Shown in pieces: positions 16,591 through 25,520 of a stretch of DNA of 64,000 nucleotides (position 1 is its first letter; each line of letters opens with the position of its first letter). The notes beneath the pieces were generated by a model. That model was not told the DNA's origin and did no database searches. It saw only the letters and a program-made list of their open reading frames with translations. A program made the translations under genes and the position numbers. The DNA is from Glycomyces lechevalierae (GTDB lineage Bacteria > Actinomycetota > Actinomycetes > Mycobacteriales > Micromonosporaceae), in contig NZ_JAPZVQ010000021.1 of NCBI RefSeq assembly GCF_027622945.1, positions 1 to 64,000 of the forward strand. Reading direction: 5' to 3'.

Positions 16591-18753
16591 TCACGATCCG
16601 GCGGGCGGGAGGGCGTAGCCGACGGTGCCGAGGTCGACGAACTCCCAGCCGTCCGGGGCGAGGGCGGCGCATTCGTCGAGGTCTTCGGCGCAGACGATGG
16701 CGTCCATGCTCGCGGGGTCGGGCGGGGTCTCGCCGGGGACGACGGATTGGAGCGCGAAGATCTCGGTGTCGGCCGGGAGCAGGATCCACCACGGGTATTC
16801 CCAGGAGTCGTTGCCCTGCACGAGGCCGACGCGTTCGGGGTCGACGGCCGCGACGGCGGCGGCCGCCTCTTCGTACTGGGGGAGCCATTCGCGGCGGCGC
16901 ATGAAGCGTTCTTCGAGGTCGCTGAGGCTGAAGACCGACCAGGTCCCGGCGAGGCGGCGCGGGTAGCCGTAGGCGACGGTGAGGACGCCGGCGAGCGAGG
17001 CGGCGACGGCGACGGTGGTGACGAGGGCGATCGCGGCGCGGCGGCGGCCCCGGTCGCGGGCCGTGGCGGCGAAGCCCTTCACGAGCCCGGCCGCGAGCAG
17101 GCCTGCGGCGGGCGCGCCGAGGACGACGAGGAACATGACGAGCCGGTTGACCCAGGGCTGCCAGGAGACGGTGCAGACGACGCCGATGAAGGCGACGGCG
17201 ACCGCGGCGGCGTAGGCGCGGCGCAGGCCGGGGCCTTTGGCGGTGAACCAGACGAGTCCGGCGAGGGCGGCGAGGCCGGTGATCGGGAACGCGGCGCGGT
17301 CCTCGTCGGGGTACCAGGCGCGCACGGGGAACTCGGTGGAGCCGAAGGTGATCCGGGGGTCGTTGGGGTCGACGCCCATGAGGTTCGCGAGGCCGTTGAC
17401 GGCCGCCGCGAACCCGTCCGAGAGCGGGAACAGGGGCGTGTCGAGGTTGGTCTGGGCGATGCGCAGGCCGTTGATGAGGAGCAGGCGCGCGTCGGCGGTC
17501 TGGACGCCGATGGATTCGCGCAGGATCTCGGGGCCGAGCGGGTGCCCGAAGGCCTGGTGCATGCGCAGGAGGAAGGGCCCCGCGAGGATCAGGGCGAGGG
17601 CGAGGACGGCGAGGGACGCGGCCACGGTGGCGGCGCGGGCGGTCGCGGCGCGTGAGGCGTCGGCGCGGGAGCACCGCTGGGGGCTGCGTCCGCACAGGCA
17701 GGGGCGGCGGCGGTGGCCGTCGCGCACGAGTCGGCCGATGCCCCAGACGAGGAGGAGCGGGGCGGCGGCGAGGAGCCCGGTGCTCTTGGTGACGGCGATG
17801 AGCCCCAGGGCGAGGCCGAGGTAGACGGCGTCGGTGCGGGGCGCGGTGACGCGCAGGAGCGCGCCGGTGTCCCCGGGCCGGGTGAATTCGTCGAGCGCGA
17901 TCGTGGCGAGGCAGGCGACCCAGGCGGCGGCGACGAGGTCGACCTGGGTGCTGGAGGCCTGGAGCAGCACTTCGGGGGTGGTGGCGAGGAGGAACACGGT
18001 GGCGAGCTGGGCGACGGGGCCGCCGCCGAGCTGCGCGGCGATGCGGGAGGCGGCGAGGGCCGCGCCGACTGCGGCGAGGAGCTGGAGGAGGTTGTAGGCG
18101 CCGTCCCCGCCGGCGAGGAGCCGCAGGTGGGTGAGGAGGTATTCGGAGCCGGGCCCGATGTCGACCTGCCGGTGGATGTCCGTGGGGTAGACGGCGACGC
18201 TGGCGTTCTGGACCCAGTGCTCGATGCGCGGCAGGTGGTAGGTCTGGGAATCGAAGTTGTTGGGGGACGAGGCGATCGCGAGCACGGCGACGCTGATGGC
18301 GAGGATCGCGATGACGCAGCCGAGCGCCCACTGCCAGGCGGGGGCGGCCGCGGCGGCGGACTTGGTGCGCCGCCACGTGCGGCGGGTGGCGCCGCGGCGG
18401 GACCGGAGCTCTTCGCGGAGCGCGTCGAGGGGCTGGCCGCGGCCGAGGAGCCGCGCGAACGGCCCGGTGCCGTCGTCGGGGGTCATGTCCCGTACGCAGC
18501 GCACGAGCACGGCCGCGATGACGGCGGCGGTGGCGGCGAGCCAGGCGACGAGGACCGTAGCGGTGGTGAGCGCCGTGAAGGCGGAGGCGGCCTCGACGAC
18601 CGCGATCGCGTACGCCCCCAACAGGATCGCCGCCCGCACGACGGCGAGCCGGGCGGGCGCGAGGACGGCCCCGTCGCCGGGGCGGAGGGCGTAGGCGAGC
18701 GCCGGGAGCAGGATGAGGAGCCACAGGACGAGCAGCACCCGTCCATTCAACAC
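16591..18753 (-). CDS. GT-C type membrane glycosyltransferase
   Basis: 720 residues with roughly 12-14 membrane helices and two soluble segments. The first external loop contains SSPNNFDSQTYHLPRIEHW: an Asp followed by Y-H and R in the position of the catalytic Asp loop of GT-C (PMT/ArnT-like) enzymes that use polyprenyl-phosphate sugars. A C-terminal soluble part (about residues 620-720) is outside the membrane. The start is a GTG at 18753 inside a 13-bp direct repeat; no strong ribosome binding site is visible, and GTG at 18738 is an alternative. It is divergent from a polyprenyl-phosphate sugar synthase-like GT2, which suggests a donor-acceptor pair. Confidence 0.75.
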   Translation of the reverse strand: MLNGRVLLVLWLLILLPALAYALRPGDGAVLAPARLAVVRAAILLGAYAIAVVEAASAFTALTTATVLVAWLAATAAVIAAVLVRCVRDMTPDDGTGPFARLLGRGQPLDALREELRSRRGATRRTWRRTKSAAAAAPAWQWALGCVIAILAISVAVLAIASSPNNFDSQTYHLPRIEHWVQNASVAVYPTDIHRQVDIGPGSEYLLTHLRLLAGGDGAYNLLQLLAAVGAALAASRIAAQLGGGPVAQLATVFLLATTPEVLLQASSTQVDLVAAAWVACLATIALDEFTRPGDTGALLRVTAPRTDAVYLGLALGLIAVTKSTGLLAAAPLLLVWGIGRLVRDGHRRRPCLCGRSPQRCSRADASRAATARAATVAASLAVLALALILAGPFLLRMHQAFGHPLGPEILRESIGVQTADARLLLINGLRIAQTNLDTPLFPLSDGFAAAVNGLANLMGVDPNDPRITFGSTEFPVRAWYPDEDRAAFPITGLAALAGLVWFTAKGPGLRRAYAAAVAVAFIGVVCTVSWQPWVNRLVMFLVVLGAPAAGLLAAGLVKGFAATARDRGRRRAAIALVTTVAVAASLAGVLTVAYGYPRRLAGTWSVFSLSDLEERFMRRREWLPQYEEAAAAVAAVDPERVGLVQGNDSWEYPWWILLPADTEIFALQSVVPGETPPDPASMDAIVCAEDLDECAALAPDGWEFVDLGTVGYALPPAGS

Positions 18754-18773
18754 GACCAGGATTCAACACGACC
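18745..18773. repeat. 13-bp direct repeat over the GT-C start codon
   Basis: ATTCAACACGACC occurs at 18745-18757 and again at 18761-18773, separated by AGG. On the minus strand this gives GGTCGTGTTGAAT twice, so the GTG start context is duplicated. Confidence 0.85.
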
Positions 18774-18849
18774 CGTCCGGCCGATGCCGTCCTGGCATGA
18801 GCGCGTTATGGTTGTGCAATCTTGTTCGATCCGCGGGGATGGAGCAGCA

Positions 18850-19545
18850 ATGCTGTTGTCGATTCTCGTTCCGGTCTTCAATGAGGAACGCCTCGCTGCC
18901 GGAACGTTGAAAGAGCTGCTCGCAGTGGAGTTCCCCTGCGAGACCGAGATCGTTGCCGTCGACGACGGCTCCCGCGATCGCTCCTGGGAGGTCCTCCAGA
19001 CCTTTGAGGACAATCCGCGCGTGCGGTTGATCCGCCACGAGCGCAATAAAGGCAAGGGCGCGGCGATCCGCACCGCCGTGAAGGCCGCGCAGGGCGACTA
19101 CGTCGTCGTGTTCGACGCGGACGGCGAGTACGACGCCGGCGACCTCCCCCGGCTCTTCGCGCCGGTCCTCGACGGCAAGGCCGAGGTCGTGTACGGGTCG
19201 CGCTCGTTCGGCTCGCACTCGGCGTACTCGTTCTGGTACGTCATGGGCAACAAGGGCATCACCCTCGCCGCGAACATCCTCTTCAACTCCTACATCTCGG
19301 ACCTGGAGACCTGCTACAAGCTCCTGCCGCGCCAGATGTACATGGACCTGAACATCCGCTCGGGCGGCTTCGGCATGGAGGCCGAGCTGACCGCGAAGCT
19401 CCTCAAGCGCGGCATCCGCCCCTACGAGGTGCCGATCTCCTACACGGCCCGCAGCCGCGAGGAGGGCAAGAAGATCACCTGGACCGACGGCGTGCAGGCC
19501 CTCTGGCTCCTCGGCCGCGAACGCGTGCGCCGCAACCGCCGCTGA
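18850..19545 (+). CDS. GT2 glycosyltransferase, polyprenyl-phosphate sugar synthase-like (DPM1-like)
   Basis: 231 residues, a stand-alone GT-A catalytic domain. LSILVPVFNEE opens it, D38-D39 lie in VAVDDGSRD, and the metal-binding D89-A-D91 lies in VFDADGEYD; GSRSFG and DLETCYKLLP follow, as in dolichyl/polyprenyl-phosphate mannose or glucose synthases. There is no C-terminal membrane anchor, as in soluble DPM1-type enzymes. ATG at 18850 has GGAG 5 nt upstream. It probably loads a sugar on polyprenyl phosphate at the inner membrane face; the divergent GT-C protein is the natural user. Confidence 0.88.
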   Translation: MLLSILVPVFNEERLAAGTLKELLAVEFPCETEIVAVDDGSRDRSWEVLQTFEDNPRVRLIRHERNKGKGAAIRTAVKAAQGDYVVVFDADGEYDAGDLPRLFAPVLDGKAEVVYGSRSFGSHSAYSFWYVMGNKGITLAANILFNSYISDLETCYKLLPRQMYMDLNIRSGGFGMEAELTAKLLKRGIRPYEVPISYTARSREEGKKITWTDGVQALWLLGRERVRRNRR

Positions 19546-19650
19546 CCCTTCGCCGACCGGTCGGCCGACGGATGCGGCTACCGTCGATGCCTTCGTAGCG
19601 TCGTCCGGGACAGGCCGCCGCACCGGCGGCCCCGACCGAGGGGACACGCC

Positions 19651-20826
19651 ATGGGCGAGCAAGTGCGGCAATGGATCAAGGCCAACGCCCGGCCGGTCGA
19701 CGACCTGGAAGCCCTGCGCGGCGTCGTGGGCGACGCCGAGGTCGTCGCGTTCGGCGAGACCACCCGCGCGGCGACCGAGATCGACCGGTACCGGTTGCGG
19801 GCCTTGCAGTTCCTGGTCGAAGAGCTCGGTTTCAGGGCCCTCGCCATCAATGACGACGCGATCGTCGCCGAACGCCTCGACGATTTCGTCCGCGGCGCGG
19901 ACGACGACCCGGTCGTGGCGCTCGGCGCGGCCTGGCCGCCTTGGCGCACCGAGGAGACCATCGCAGGACTGCAGTGGATGCGCGCCTACAACCGCGAGCA
20001 CCCTGCCGATCCCGTGCGGCTCTTCGGCACCAATCCCGCAGGTGCCCAGGCCTACCACTACGACGCCGTCACCGACTACGTGCGCCGCACCGCCCCCGGC
20101 CGCCTCGACGAGCTCAAAGCGCACCTCGCTCCCCCGCGCAGCGCCCACAAGATCGACGAGCACGTGCAGCGCTTCCGCGGCGTCCACCCCGGCCGGCCCT
20201 TCGCCGCATCCGCCCGCGACGCCTACGCGCTCGTCGCGTCCCTCCCCGAGGATCCCGAACGCGACCACGTCCTGCGCTACGCCCGCATCATCGTGGACCA
20301 CCACTCCCACACGGTCGCAGCGGGAATCGACTTCGGCGCGGCCATGGCGACGTCCGCCGCCGAGATCCTTCGGGACTACGAGCGCACCGGCGCCAAGACC
20401 GTGTTCTGGGACGGCATCGCGATCACCGCGAACGCGGACGCGATGTCGGTCAAGATCGGCGGCGGCCAGTCGTTCCGGTCCGTCGGCGGCCACCTGCGCG
20501 GGCACTTCGGCGACAAGTACCGCTCGGTGATGATCGGCTTCGGCGAGGGCGAGATCCACGCCGGCGTCAGGGTGCCGGCCCCGCCCGCGGACTACGTCGA
20601 GGCCGACCTGCCGGACGGCGAGCCGTTCCTCCTCGACCTGCGCGCGGAGGCCCCGGACGAGGTCGCGGAGTGGCTGCGGGACAGCAGGAAGGTGCGGGTG
20701 ATCCCGGGCGTCTACGACCCCGCCGAGGACGAGCAGCACCACGTGGTCTCGCCGTCCTTCAGCGCCTGGTTCGACGCGGTCGCGTACTTCCCGCGGATCA
20801 CCCCGACCACGCTCCTGCGGCGCTAG
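19651..20826 (+). CDS. Erythromycin-esterase-family protein lacking the catalytic His residues
   Basis: 391 residues. Overall it follows the Ere (succinoglycan biosynthesis/EreA) fold: VVAFGETTRAATEIDRYRLRAL near residues 31-51 aligns with the active-site loop normally read as GE-x-THG-x-x-E. Here residue 39 is Arg where the general-base His should be. Later, VFWDGIAITANAD occupies the place of the W-A-H-N-x-H segment, also without His. Macrolide hydrolysis is therefore unlikely; the substrate is unknown. GAGGGGA precedes the ATG at 19651. The stop overlaps that of convergent lutC by 4 bp (CTAG). Confidence 0.72.
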   Translation: MGEQVRQWIKANARPVDDLEALRGVVGDAEVVAFGETTRAATEIDRYRLRALQFLVEELGFRALAINDDAIVAERLDDFVRGADDDPVVALGAAWPPWRTEETIAGLQWMRAYNREHPADPVRLFGTNPAGAQAYHYDAVTDYVRRTAPGRLDELKAHLAPPRSAHKIDEHVQRFRGVHPGRPFAASARDAYALVASLPEDPERDHVLRYARIIVDHHSHTVAAGIDFGAAMATSAAEILRDYERTGAKTVFWDGIAITANADAMSVKIGGGQSFRSVGGHLRGHFGDKYRSVMIGFGEGEIHAGVRVPAPPADYVEADLPDGEPFLLDLRAEAPDEVAEWLRDSRKVRVIPGVYDPAEDEQHHVVSPSFSAWFDAVAYFPRITPTTLLRR

Positions 20827-21422
20827 AGCAGCACCACGTCGAGGCGGCGCGGGCCGTGCACGCCTTCCACGCGCTGCAGCTCGATGTCGCTCGTCGCCGA
20901 CGGCCCGGAGATCCAGGTCTGCGGGGCCGTGCGGTCGAGCATCGGCAGCGCCTCGGCGAGGTGCCCCACGATCTGCTCGGGCCGGACCACCACCACATGG
21001 TGGTCCGGCACCAGCGTGATCGCCCTCCTGCCTTGGGCCGCACCGGTGTCGAGCATGATCGTGCCCGAGACGGCGACGGCGGCGGCGCAGCCGGTGAGGA
21101 CCGCGTCCATGCGGTCGAGGTCCGCAGTGGACAGACCGGTGTCGGGCGCGAACTCCGCCGCGCCGAGCCGCCACTCCGCGGGGAGGTCGGCGGGGACCAC
21201 GACGCGCTTCGCCTCACCGAGCGCTGCGGCGATCGAGTTCAGCCCATAGTGGACGTTCGCCTTGTAGTCGACGAGCCGGTCGACGAGCATCGCCGTGATG
21301 TCGACATCAGGATCCAGCGACCGCCGGTATTCGCGCGGCGGCTCGGGGGCCTCGCCCGCGCCGTCGAGAGCACGGCGCATCCGCGCCAGGATCTCCTCGC
21401 GGGCACGCTGCTGGGCGCTCAT
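20823..21422 (-). CDS. lutC: L-lactate utilisation protein C (LUD domain)
   Basis: 199 residues. A LUD domain protein, the third subunit of the LutABC L-lactate dehydrogenase complex that oxidises L-lactate to pyruvate. The family core is visible in VDYKANVHYG, VSGTIMLDTGAAQGRRAITLVPDHHVVVV and ISGPSATSDIEL. Its ATG (21422) overlaps the lutB TGA by 4 nt, so translation is coupled. It is the last gene of gntR-lutA-lutB-lutC. Confidence 0.92.
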   Translation of the reverse strand: MSAQQRAREEILARMRRALDGAGEAPEPPREYRRSLDPDVDITAMLVDRLVDYKANVHYGLNSIAAALGEAKRVVVPADLPAEWRLGAAEFAPDTGLSTADLDRMDAVLTGCAAAVAVSGTIMLDTGAAQGRRAITLVPDHHVVVVRPEQIVGHLAEALPMLDRTAPQTWISGPSATSDIELQRVEGVHGPRRLDVVLL

Positions 21423-22843
21423 CGCTGCCGCTCCTTCCACCAGTCCCGGAAGTCCTCCTTCGGCGGCAACGGGAGGTCCCGGCTCACCGTCCACCGCGAT
21501 CCGGGCCACGGCAGTCTGCGCAGGAATCCCTTGCGGCGCCACGGCATCGACCCGAACCGGGCGGCCCGCAGCGCGGCCCGCCACAGGGCCGGGCGGGCCA
21601 TCACGGCTCTCGCAGCGCCCATCGCGGCCTGCTCCCCCGCCTGGTGCGGGCCCCGCTGGCGCAGGTGCACGAGCACTTCGGGGATGTCGATCTTGACCGG
21701 GCAGACCTCGTAGCAGGCGCCGCACAGGCTCGAGGCGTACGGCAGGTCGTCGTGCCTGCCGGGCTCGAGCTGCGGCGCGAGGATCGCGCCGATCGGGCCC
21801 GGGTAGACGTGGCCGTACGCGTGGCCGCCGGTGCGCTCGTAGACCGGGCACACGTTGAGGCAGGCCGAGCAGCGGATGCACGAGAGCGCCTGGCGGCCCA
21901 CCTCGTCGGCGAGGACCCCGGTGCGGCCGTTGTCGAGGAGGATGACATGCACATCCTTCGGCCCGTCGCCCTCGCGGGCGCCCGTCCACACCGAGGTGTA
22001 CGGGTTCATCCGCTCCCCTGTGGACGAACGCGGCAGCAGCTGCATGAAGACTTCGAGATCGGCGAAGCTCGGCAGCAGCTTCTCGATGCCCACGATGCTG
22101 ATCAGCGTCTCCGGCATCGTGAGGCACATGCGGCCGTTGCCCTCCGACTCGACCACGACGAGCGAACCCGTCTCGGCCACGGCGAAGTTCGCGCCCGATA
22201 CCGCCACCTTCGCCGAGAGGAACCGCCGCCGCAGGTGCAGCCGCGCGGCCTCGGCCAGCGCGGCCGGCTCGTCGGTGAGACCAGTGGGCGCATCGCCCAT
22301 CTTCTGATCGAAGATGTCGCGGATCTGGGTGCGGTTGTAGTGGATCGCGGGCACGAGGATGTGGCTGGGCTTGTCCTCGGCGAGCTGGACGATGAGCTCG
22401 GCCAGGTCGGTCTCGTAGGCCTTGAGGCCGACCGCTTCGAAGTGCTCGTTGAGCTCGATCTCCTGGGTCGCCATGGACTTGACCTTGACGACCTCCTCGG
22501 CCCCGGCGTCGCGCACGATCCGGGCGGCGATCTCGTTGGCCTCCTTGGCGTCCCTGGCCCAGTGGACCTGTGCGCCGGCGGCGATCGCGTTGCGTTCGAA
22601 CTCGATCGCGAGTTCGGGGAGGCGGTGCTGCACGTCGGCCTTGATCGCGGCGGCGGCGTCGCGCAGGGCCTCCCAGTCGTCGAGTTCCCCGGCGACGTTG
22701 GCGCGCTTGGCGCGGATGGTGCCGGTGGCGTGGGCGAGGTTCTTGCGGAGCTGGGGCATGCCGAGGGCGACCTTGGCGGCCTTGGGGAACGGCGCGTCGG
22801 CGGGGATGAGCGAGGCGGCCGGGACGATCTCGTGGGTGCTCAT
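21419..22843 (-). CDS. lutB: L-lactate utilisation iron-sulfur protein B
   Basis: 474 residues. The N-terminal LUD-like domain (about 60-300) contains KSMATQEIELNEHFE and ETGSLVVVESEGNGRMC; the C-terminal ferredoxin-like part carries CIRCSACLNVCP (about residues 322-333) and CGACYEVCP (about 371-379), two [4Fe-4S] sites. A Trp/Arg-rich tail is the usual LutB end. It transfers electrons in the LutABC complex. It overlaps lutA and lutC by ATGA junctions. Confidence 0.95.
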   Translation of the reverse strand: MSTHEIVPAASLIPADAPFPKAAKVALGMPQLRKNLAHATGTIRAKRANVAGELDDWEALRDAAAAIKADVQHRLPELAIEFERNAIAAGAQVHWARDAKEANEIAARIVRDAGAEEVVKVKSMATQEIELNEHFEAVGLKAYETDLAELIVQLAEDKPSHILVPAIHYNRTQIRDIFDQKMGDAPTGLTDEPAALAEAARLHLRRRFLSAKVAVSGANFAVAETGSLVVVESEGNGRMCLTMPETLISIVGIEKLLPSFADLEVFMQLLPRSSTGERMNPYTSVWTGAREGDGPKDVHVILLDNGRTGVLADEVGRQALSCIRCSACLNVCPVYERTGGHAYGHVYPGPIGAILAPQLEPGRHDDLPYASSLCGACYEVCPVKIDIPEVLVHLRQRGPHQAGEQAAMGAARAVMARPALWRAALRAARFGSMPWRRKGFLRRLPWPGSRWTVSRDLPLPPKEDFRDWWKERQR

Positions 22844-23571
22844 GCGGCGCTCGCGAGGATTTCGGCGTAGTGGATGGGGCGCGGTCCGCGCCGTCCGGCG
22901 ACGCTTGCGGAGCCGGCCGTGCGCTCGAGCCTGCTGATGCCGCCGCCGATGTGGGTGAGGCACGAGTTGTCGGCGGCGGCGAGGTATTCGGCGCCGGTGC
23001 TCGAGGCGTGGCGGCACTTGTCGGCGAGCATCGCGGAGGAGACCTCGCTGTTCTTGAGGGCGAAGGTGCCGCCGAAGCCGCAGCACTGGTCGGCGGCGGG
23101 GAGGTCGACGAGGTCGATGTCCTGGACGGCGCGGAGGAGGCGGAGCGGCTTGTCCCCCAGGCCGAGTGCGCGGGTGCCGTGGCAGGTGGGGTGGTAGGTG
23201 ACGGTGTGGGGGAAGCGGGCGCCCACGTCTTCGACCCCGGCGACGTCGATGAGGAACTCGGAGAGTTCGTGCACGCGGCGGCCGATGTCGGAGCCGGTCA
23301 GGTGCGGGTACTGGTCGCGGGTCATGGCGGCGCAGGAGCCGGAGGGGGTGACGATCGCGTCGTAGTCGCCGAAGACGGCTTCGAAGGAGCTCGCGAGCGT
23401 CTCGGCGTCCTTCTTGTAGCCGGAGTTCGCGTGCATCTGGCCGCAGCAGGTCTGGGCGGCGGGGAAGTCGACGTCGTAGCCGAGTCGTTCGAGGATGCGG
23501 ACGACGGCTTTCGGCGTCTCGGGGAAGAGCGCGTCGTTGACGCAGGTGATGAACAGGGCTACGCGGGGCAT
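22840..23571 (-). CDS. lutA: L-lactate utilisation protein A (CCG-domain Fe-S protein)
   Basis: 243 residues with two cysteine-rich CCG domains: TCCGQMH (Cys42-Cys43) and QCCGFGG (Cys163-Cys164), each with the accompanying upstream Cys (residues 10, 80 and 130). This is the LutA/YkgE pattern; the protein binds Fe-S clusters in the lactate-oxidising complex. ATG at 23571. The gene is the first of lutABC, with 85 bp to the end of the GntR gene on the same strand, so all four are probably co-transcribed. Confidence 0.93.
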   Translation of the reverse strand: MPRVALFITCVNDALFPETPKAVVRILERLGYDVDFPAAQTCCGQMHANSGYKKDAETLASSFEAVFGDYDAIVTPSGSCAAMTRDQYPHLTGSDIGRRVHELSEFLIDVAGVEDVGARFPHTVTYHPTCHGTRALGLGDKPLRLLRAVQDIDLVDLPAADQCCGFGGTFALKNSEVSSAMLADKCRHASSTGAEYLAAADNSCLTHIGGGISRLERTAGSASVAGRRGPRPIHYAEILASAA

Positions 23572-23656
23572 GGCGTTCGCACCTCTGCTTCCTGGGTCGC
23601 GGCGTGCGAGGTCGGGCGGGCGGGTGCGGCGGCGCGGTGGCCGCGGCCTGCTTCGT

Positions 23657-24439
23657 TCATCGGTTCGCCTTGGCGCGCTTGGGCTTCGGGGTCGGTTCGG
23701 TGGTGCGGGCCGCTTCGAACGCGGCGCGGTGCCGGATCCGGGAGCGTTCGAGGTGGCGGCGCATCGCCTCCTCGGCGGCAAGCGGTTGCTGGCCAATGAT
23801 AGCGTCCGCGACCGCGAGGTGCTCCACCTCGGTCTCCCCGATCGAGTCGGGCTCGATGTAGGCGCGGTGCAGGTGCAGGTGGGCGTCGAGGCGGCGGATC
23901 GCCTTCGCGAGCTGCGCGCTGCCGCTCAGGGCGGCGACCGTGTTGTGGAAGCGGGCGTCGGCCTCGGTGAACTCGAGCTTGTCCGAGCCCGCGTCGGGCG
24001 TCCGTGCGGCGGCCAGCAGCGCGTTCGCCTCAGCTGCAGGGAGACCGGAGGCGTCGACCTGGGCGAGGCCGTCGCCTGGAGGGATTGAACGGAGCAGTGC
24101 GGGTTCGCGGATCTCCGGCGTCCCTCGCTCGGCCGCCCGCCTGGCGGCCCGGGGCTCGAGCATCATGCGGATCTCGAAGAGGTCGTCGAATTCGGCGGCG
24201 GAGAGCAGCGGCTCGACGGTGTACCCGCTCAGCGGCCGCCGGGCGAGCAGGCCCTCGGACTCCAAGCGCGCCAGCGCTTCGCGGATCGGCGTCTGCGAGA
24301 ACGCGAGCTGCTTGGCGAGCCCGTCGATGCTCAGCTTGGCCCCCGGCGCCAGCTCGGAGCGCATGATCCGGGACTTCAGCTCCGTGTAGGCCTCGTCCGC
24401 GAGCGTACGCTTCTCGGGGGTCGCTGATGTAGCCGTCAT
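23657..24439 (-). CDS. GntR-family regulator (FadR/FCD type)
   Basis: 260 residues. N-terminal winged helix: LADEAYTELKSRIMRSELAPGAKLSI, LAKQLAFSQTPIREALARLESEGLL (about 12-75). The C-terminal FCD domain (about 90-235) has the metal/ligand His and Asp positions in DDLFEIRMMLEP, DARFHNTVAALS and EHLAVADAI. The Lys/Arg-rich tail is basic. FCD regulators of this type commonly sense lactate or sugar acids (LldR, ExuR-like). Placed between lutABC and the fucose operon, it is the obvious regulator of both. ATG at 24439; GTG at 24445 is an alternative. Confidence 0.92.
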   Translation of the reverse strand: MTATSATPEKRTLADEAYTELKSRIMRSELAPGAKLSIDGLAKQLAFSQTPIREALARLESEGLLARRPLSGYTVEPLLSAAEFDDLFEIRMMLEPRAARRAAERGTPEIREPALLRSIPPGDGLAQVDASGLPAAEANALLAAARTPDAGSDKLEFTEADARFHNTVAALSGSAQLAKAIRRLDAHLHLHRAYIEPDSIGETEVEHLAVADAIIGQQPLAAEEAMRRHLERSRIRHRAAFEAARTTEPTPKPKRAKANR

Positions 24440-24446
24440 GCGCACA

Positions 24447-24458
24447 ATCCTATAGGAT
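24447..24458. promoter_or_regulatory. Perfect palindrome, candidate GntR operator
   Basis: ATCCTATAGGAT is a 12-bp perfect palindrome in the 91-bp gap between the divergent GntR-lut and fucose-type operons. It overlaps AT-rich -10-like sequence on both strands (for example GATAAT at 24456-24461), so a bound repressor would block both. This is the most AT-rich point of the local sequence. Confidence 0.65.
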
Positions 24459-24530
24459 AATGTCGCGACGGCATGGCTCAGCTCGGCAAGGGCCGCCGCA
24501 ACGCCCCTTTTGCTCCCATTGGAGGCCACC

Positions 24531-25520
24531 GTGGTCGGAGACCGGCACGCACTCCCCGCCCGCACGCTCGGCGACACGGACGTGTCCGTGACCGCCGTCG
24601 GACTCGGCTGCGCGCCGCTCGCAGGGCTCTTCACGCCCGTCGACCCGGCCGTCGCCGCCGCCACCGTCGACGCCGCCTGGAACGGGGGCGTGCGGCACTT
24701 CGACACCGCCCCGCACTACGGCGCCGGGCTCTCCGAGGAGCGACTCGGGAGCGCTCTCGCGGGCCGCCCGCGCGACGCGTTCACCGTGTCCACCAAGATG
24801 GGCCGCGTCCTCGTCGACCACGAAGGGCCCTGGGACATCTGGGGCGAGCCCAACGGCAAGGCCTCGTCCTTCGACTTCTCCTACCGCGGCACGCACGACG
24901 CCCACCTCGGCAGCCTCGAGCGCCTCGGCACCGACCGCGTCGAGATCGGCCTCATCCACGACCCGGACGACCACCGGGACGAGGCCCTCGCCGGGACGCA
25001 CAAGGCCCTCACCGAACTCAAGGCCGCGGGGCGCATCGGCGCCGTCGGGATCGGCATGAACTCCACCGAGGCCGCCGCCGATCTGCTCTCGCGGGCCGAT
25101 TTCGACGTGGCGCTCATCGCCGGGCGCTACACCCTGCTCGACCAGTCCGCCCTGGACCGGCTCTACCCCCTCTGCGTCTCGCGCGGCGTCTCAGTGATCG
25201 CCGCGGGCGTCTTCAACTCCGGGATCCTCGCGGACCCGAAGCCGGGAGCGCGGTTCAATTATGCGGAGGCGGACCGACGACTCGTGGAGCGTGCGCAGGC
25301 GATCGCCGCGATCTGCGACCGGTACGACACCCCGCTGCGCGCGGCCGCGCTGCAGTTCCCGGCCGCCCACCCCGCCGTCGCGTCGATCCTCGTCGGCGCG
25401 CGCAACCCCGAAGAGGTCGACGACGCCCTCGCGATGTACGCCCACCCCATTCCCGGCGCGCTGTGGCGAGACCTCAAGCGGGCCGGGCTGCTGGCCGAGG
25501 AGGCACCCGTACCGTCATGA
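24531..25520 (+). CDS. Aldo/keto reductase, probable L-fucose (6-deoxyhexose) 1-dehydrogenase
   Basis: 329 residues, a TIM-barrel AKR. Catalytic residues are visible: Asp58 and Tyr63 in RHFDTAPHYG, Lys89 in STKMG and His143 in GLIHDPDDH. The closest family by motif is D-threo-aldose/L-fucose dehydrogenase. In context it would oxidise L-fucose to its lactone with NAD(P)+. GTG at 24531 has GGAGG 5 nt upstream and is preferred over the TTG at 24510. It is the first of five genes with overlapping starts and stops. L-galactose or D-arabinose are other possible substrates. Confidence 0.85.
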   Translation: MVGDRHALPARTLGDTDVSVTAVGLGCAPLAGLFTPVDPAVAAATVDAAWNGGVRHFDTAPHYGAGLSEERLGSALAGRPRDAFTVSTKMGRVLVDHEGPWDIWGEPNGKASSFDFSYRGTHDAHLGSLERLGTDRVEIGLIHDPDDHRDEALAGTHKALTELKAAGRIGAVGIGMNSTEAAADLLSRADFDVALIAGRYTLLDQSALDRLYPLCVSRGVSVIAAGVFNSGILADPKPGARFNYAEADRRLVERAQAIAAICDRYDTPLRAAALQFPAAHPAVASILVGARNPEEVDDALAMYAHPIPGALWRDLKRAGLLAEEAPVPS

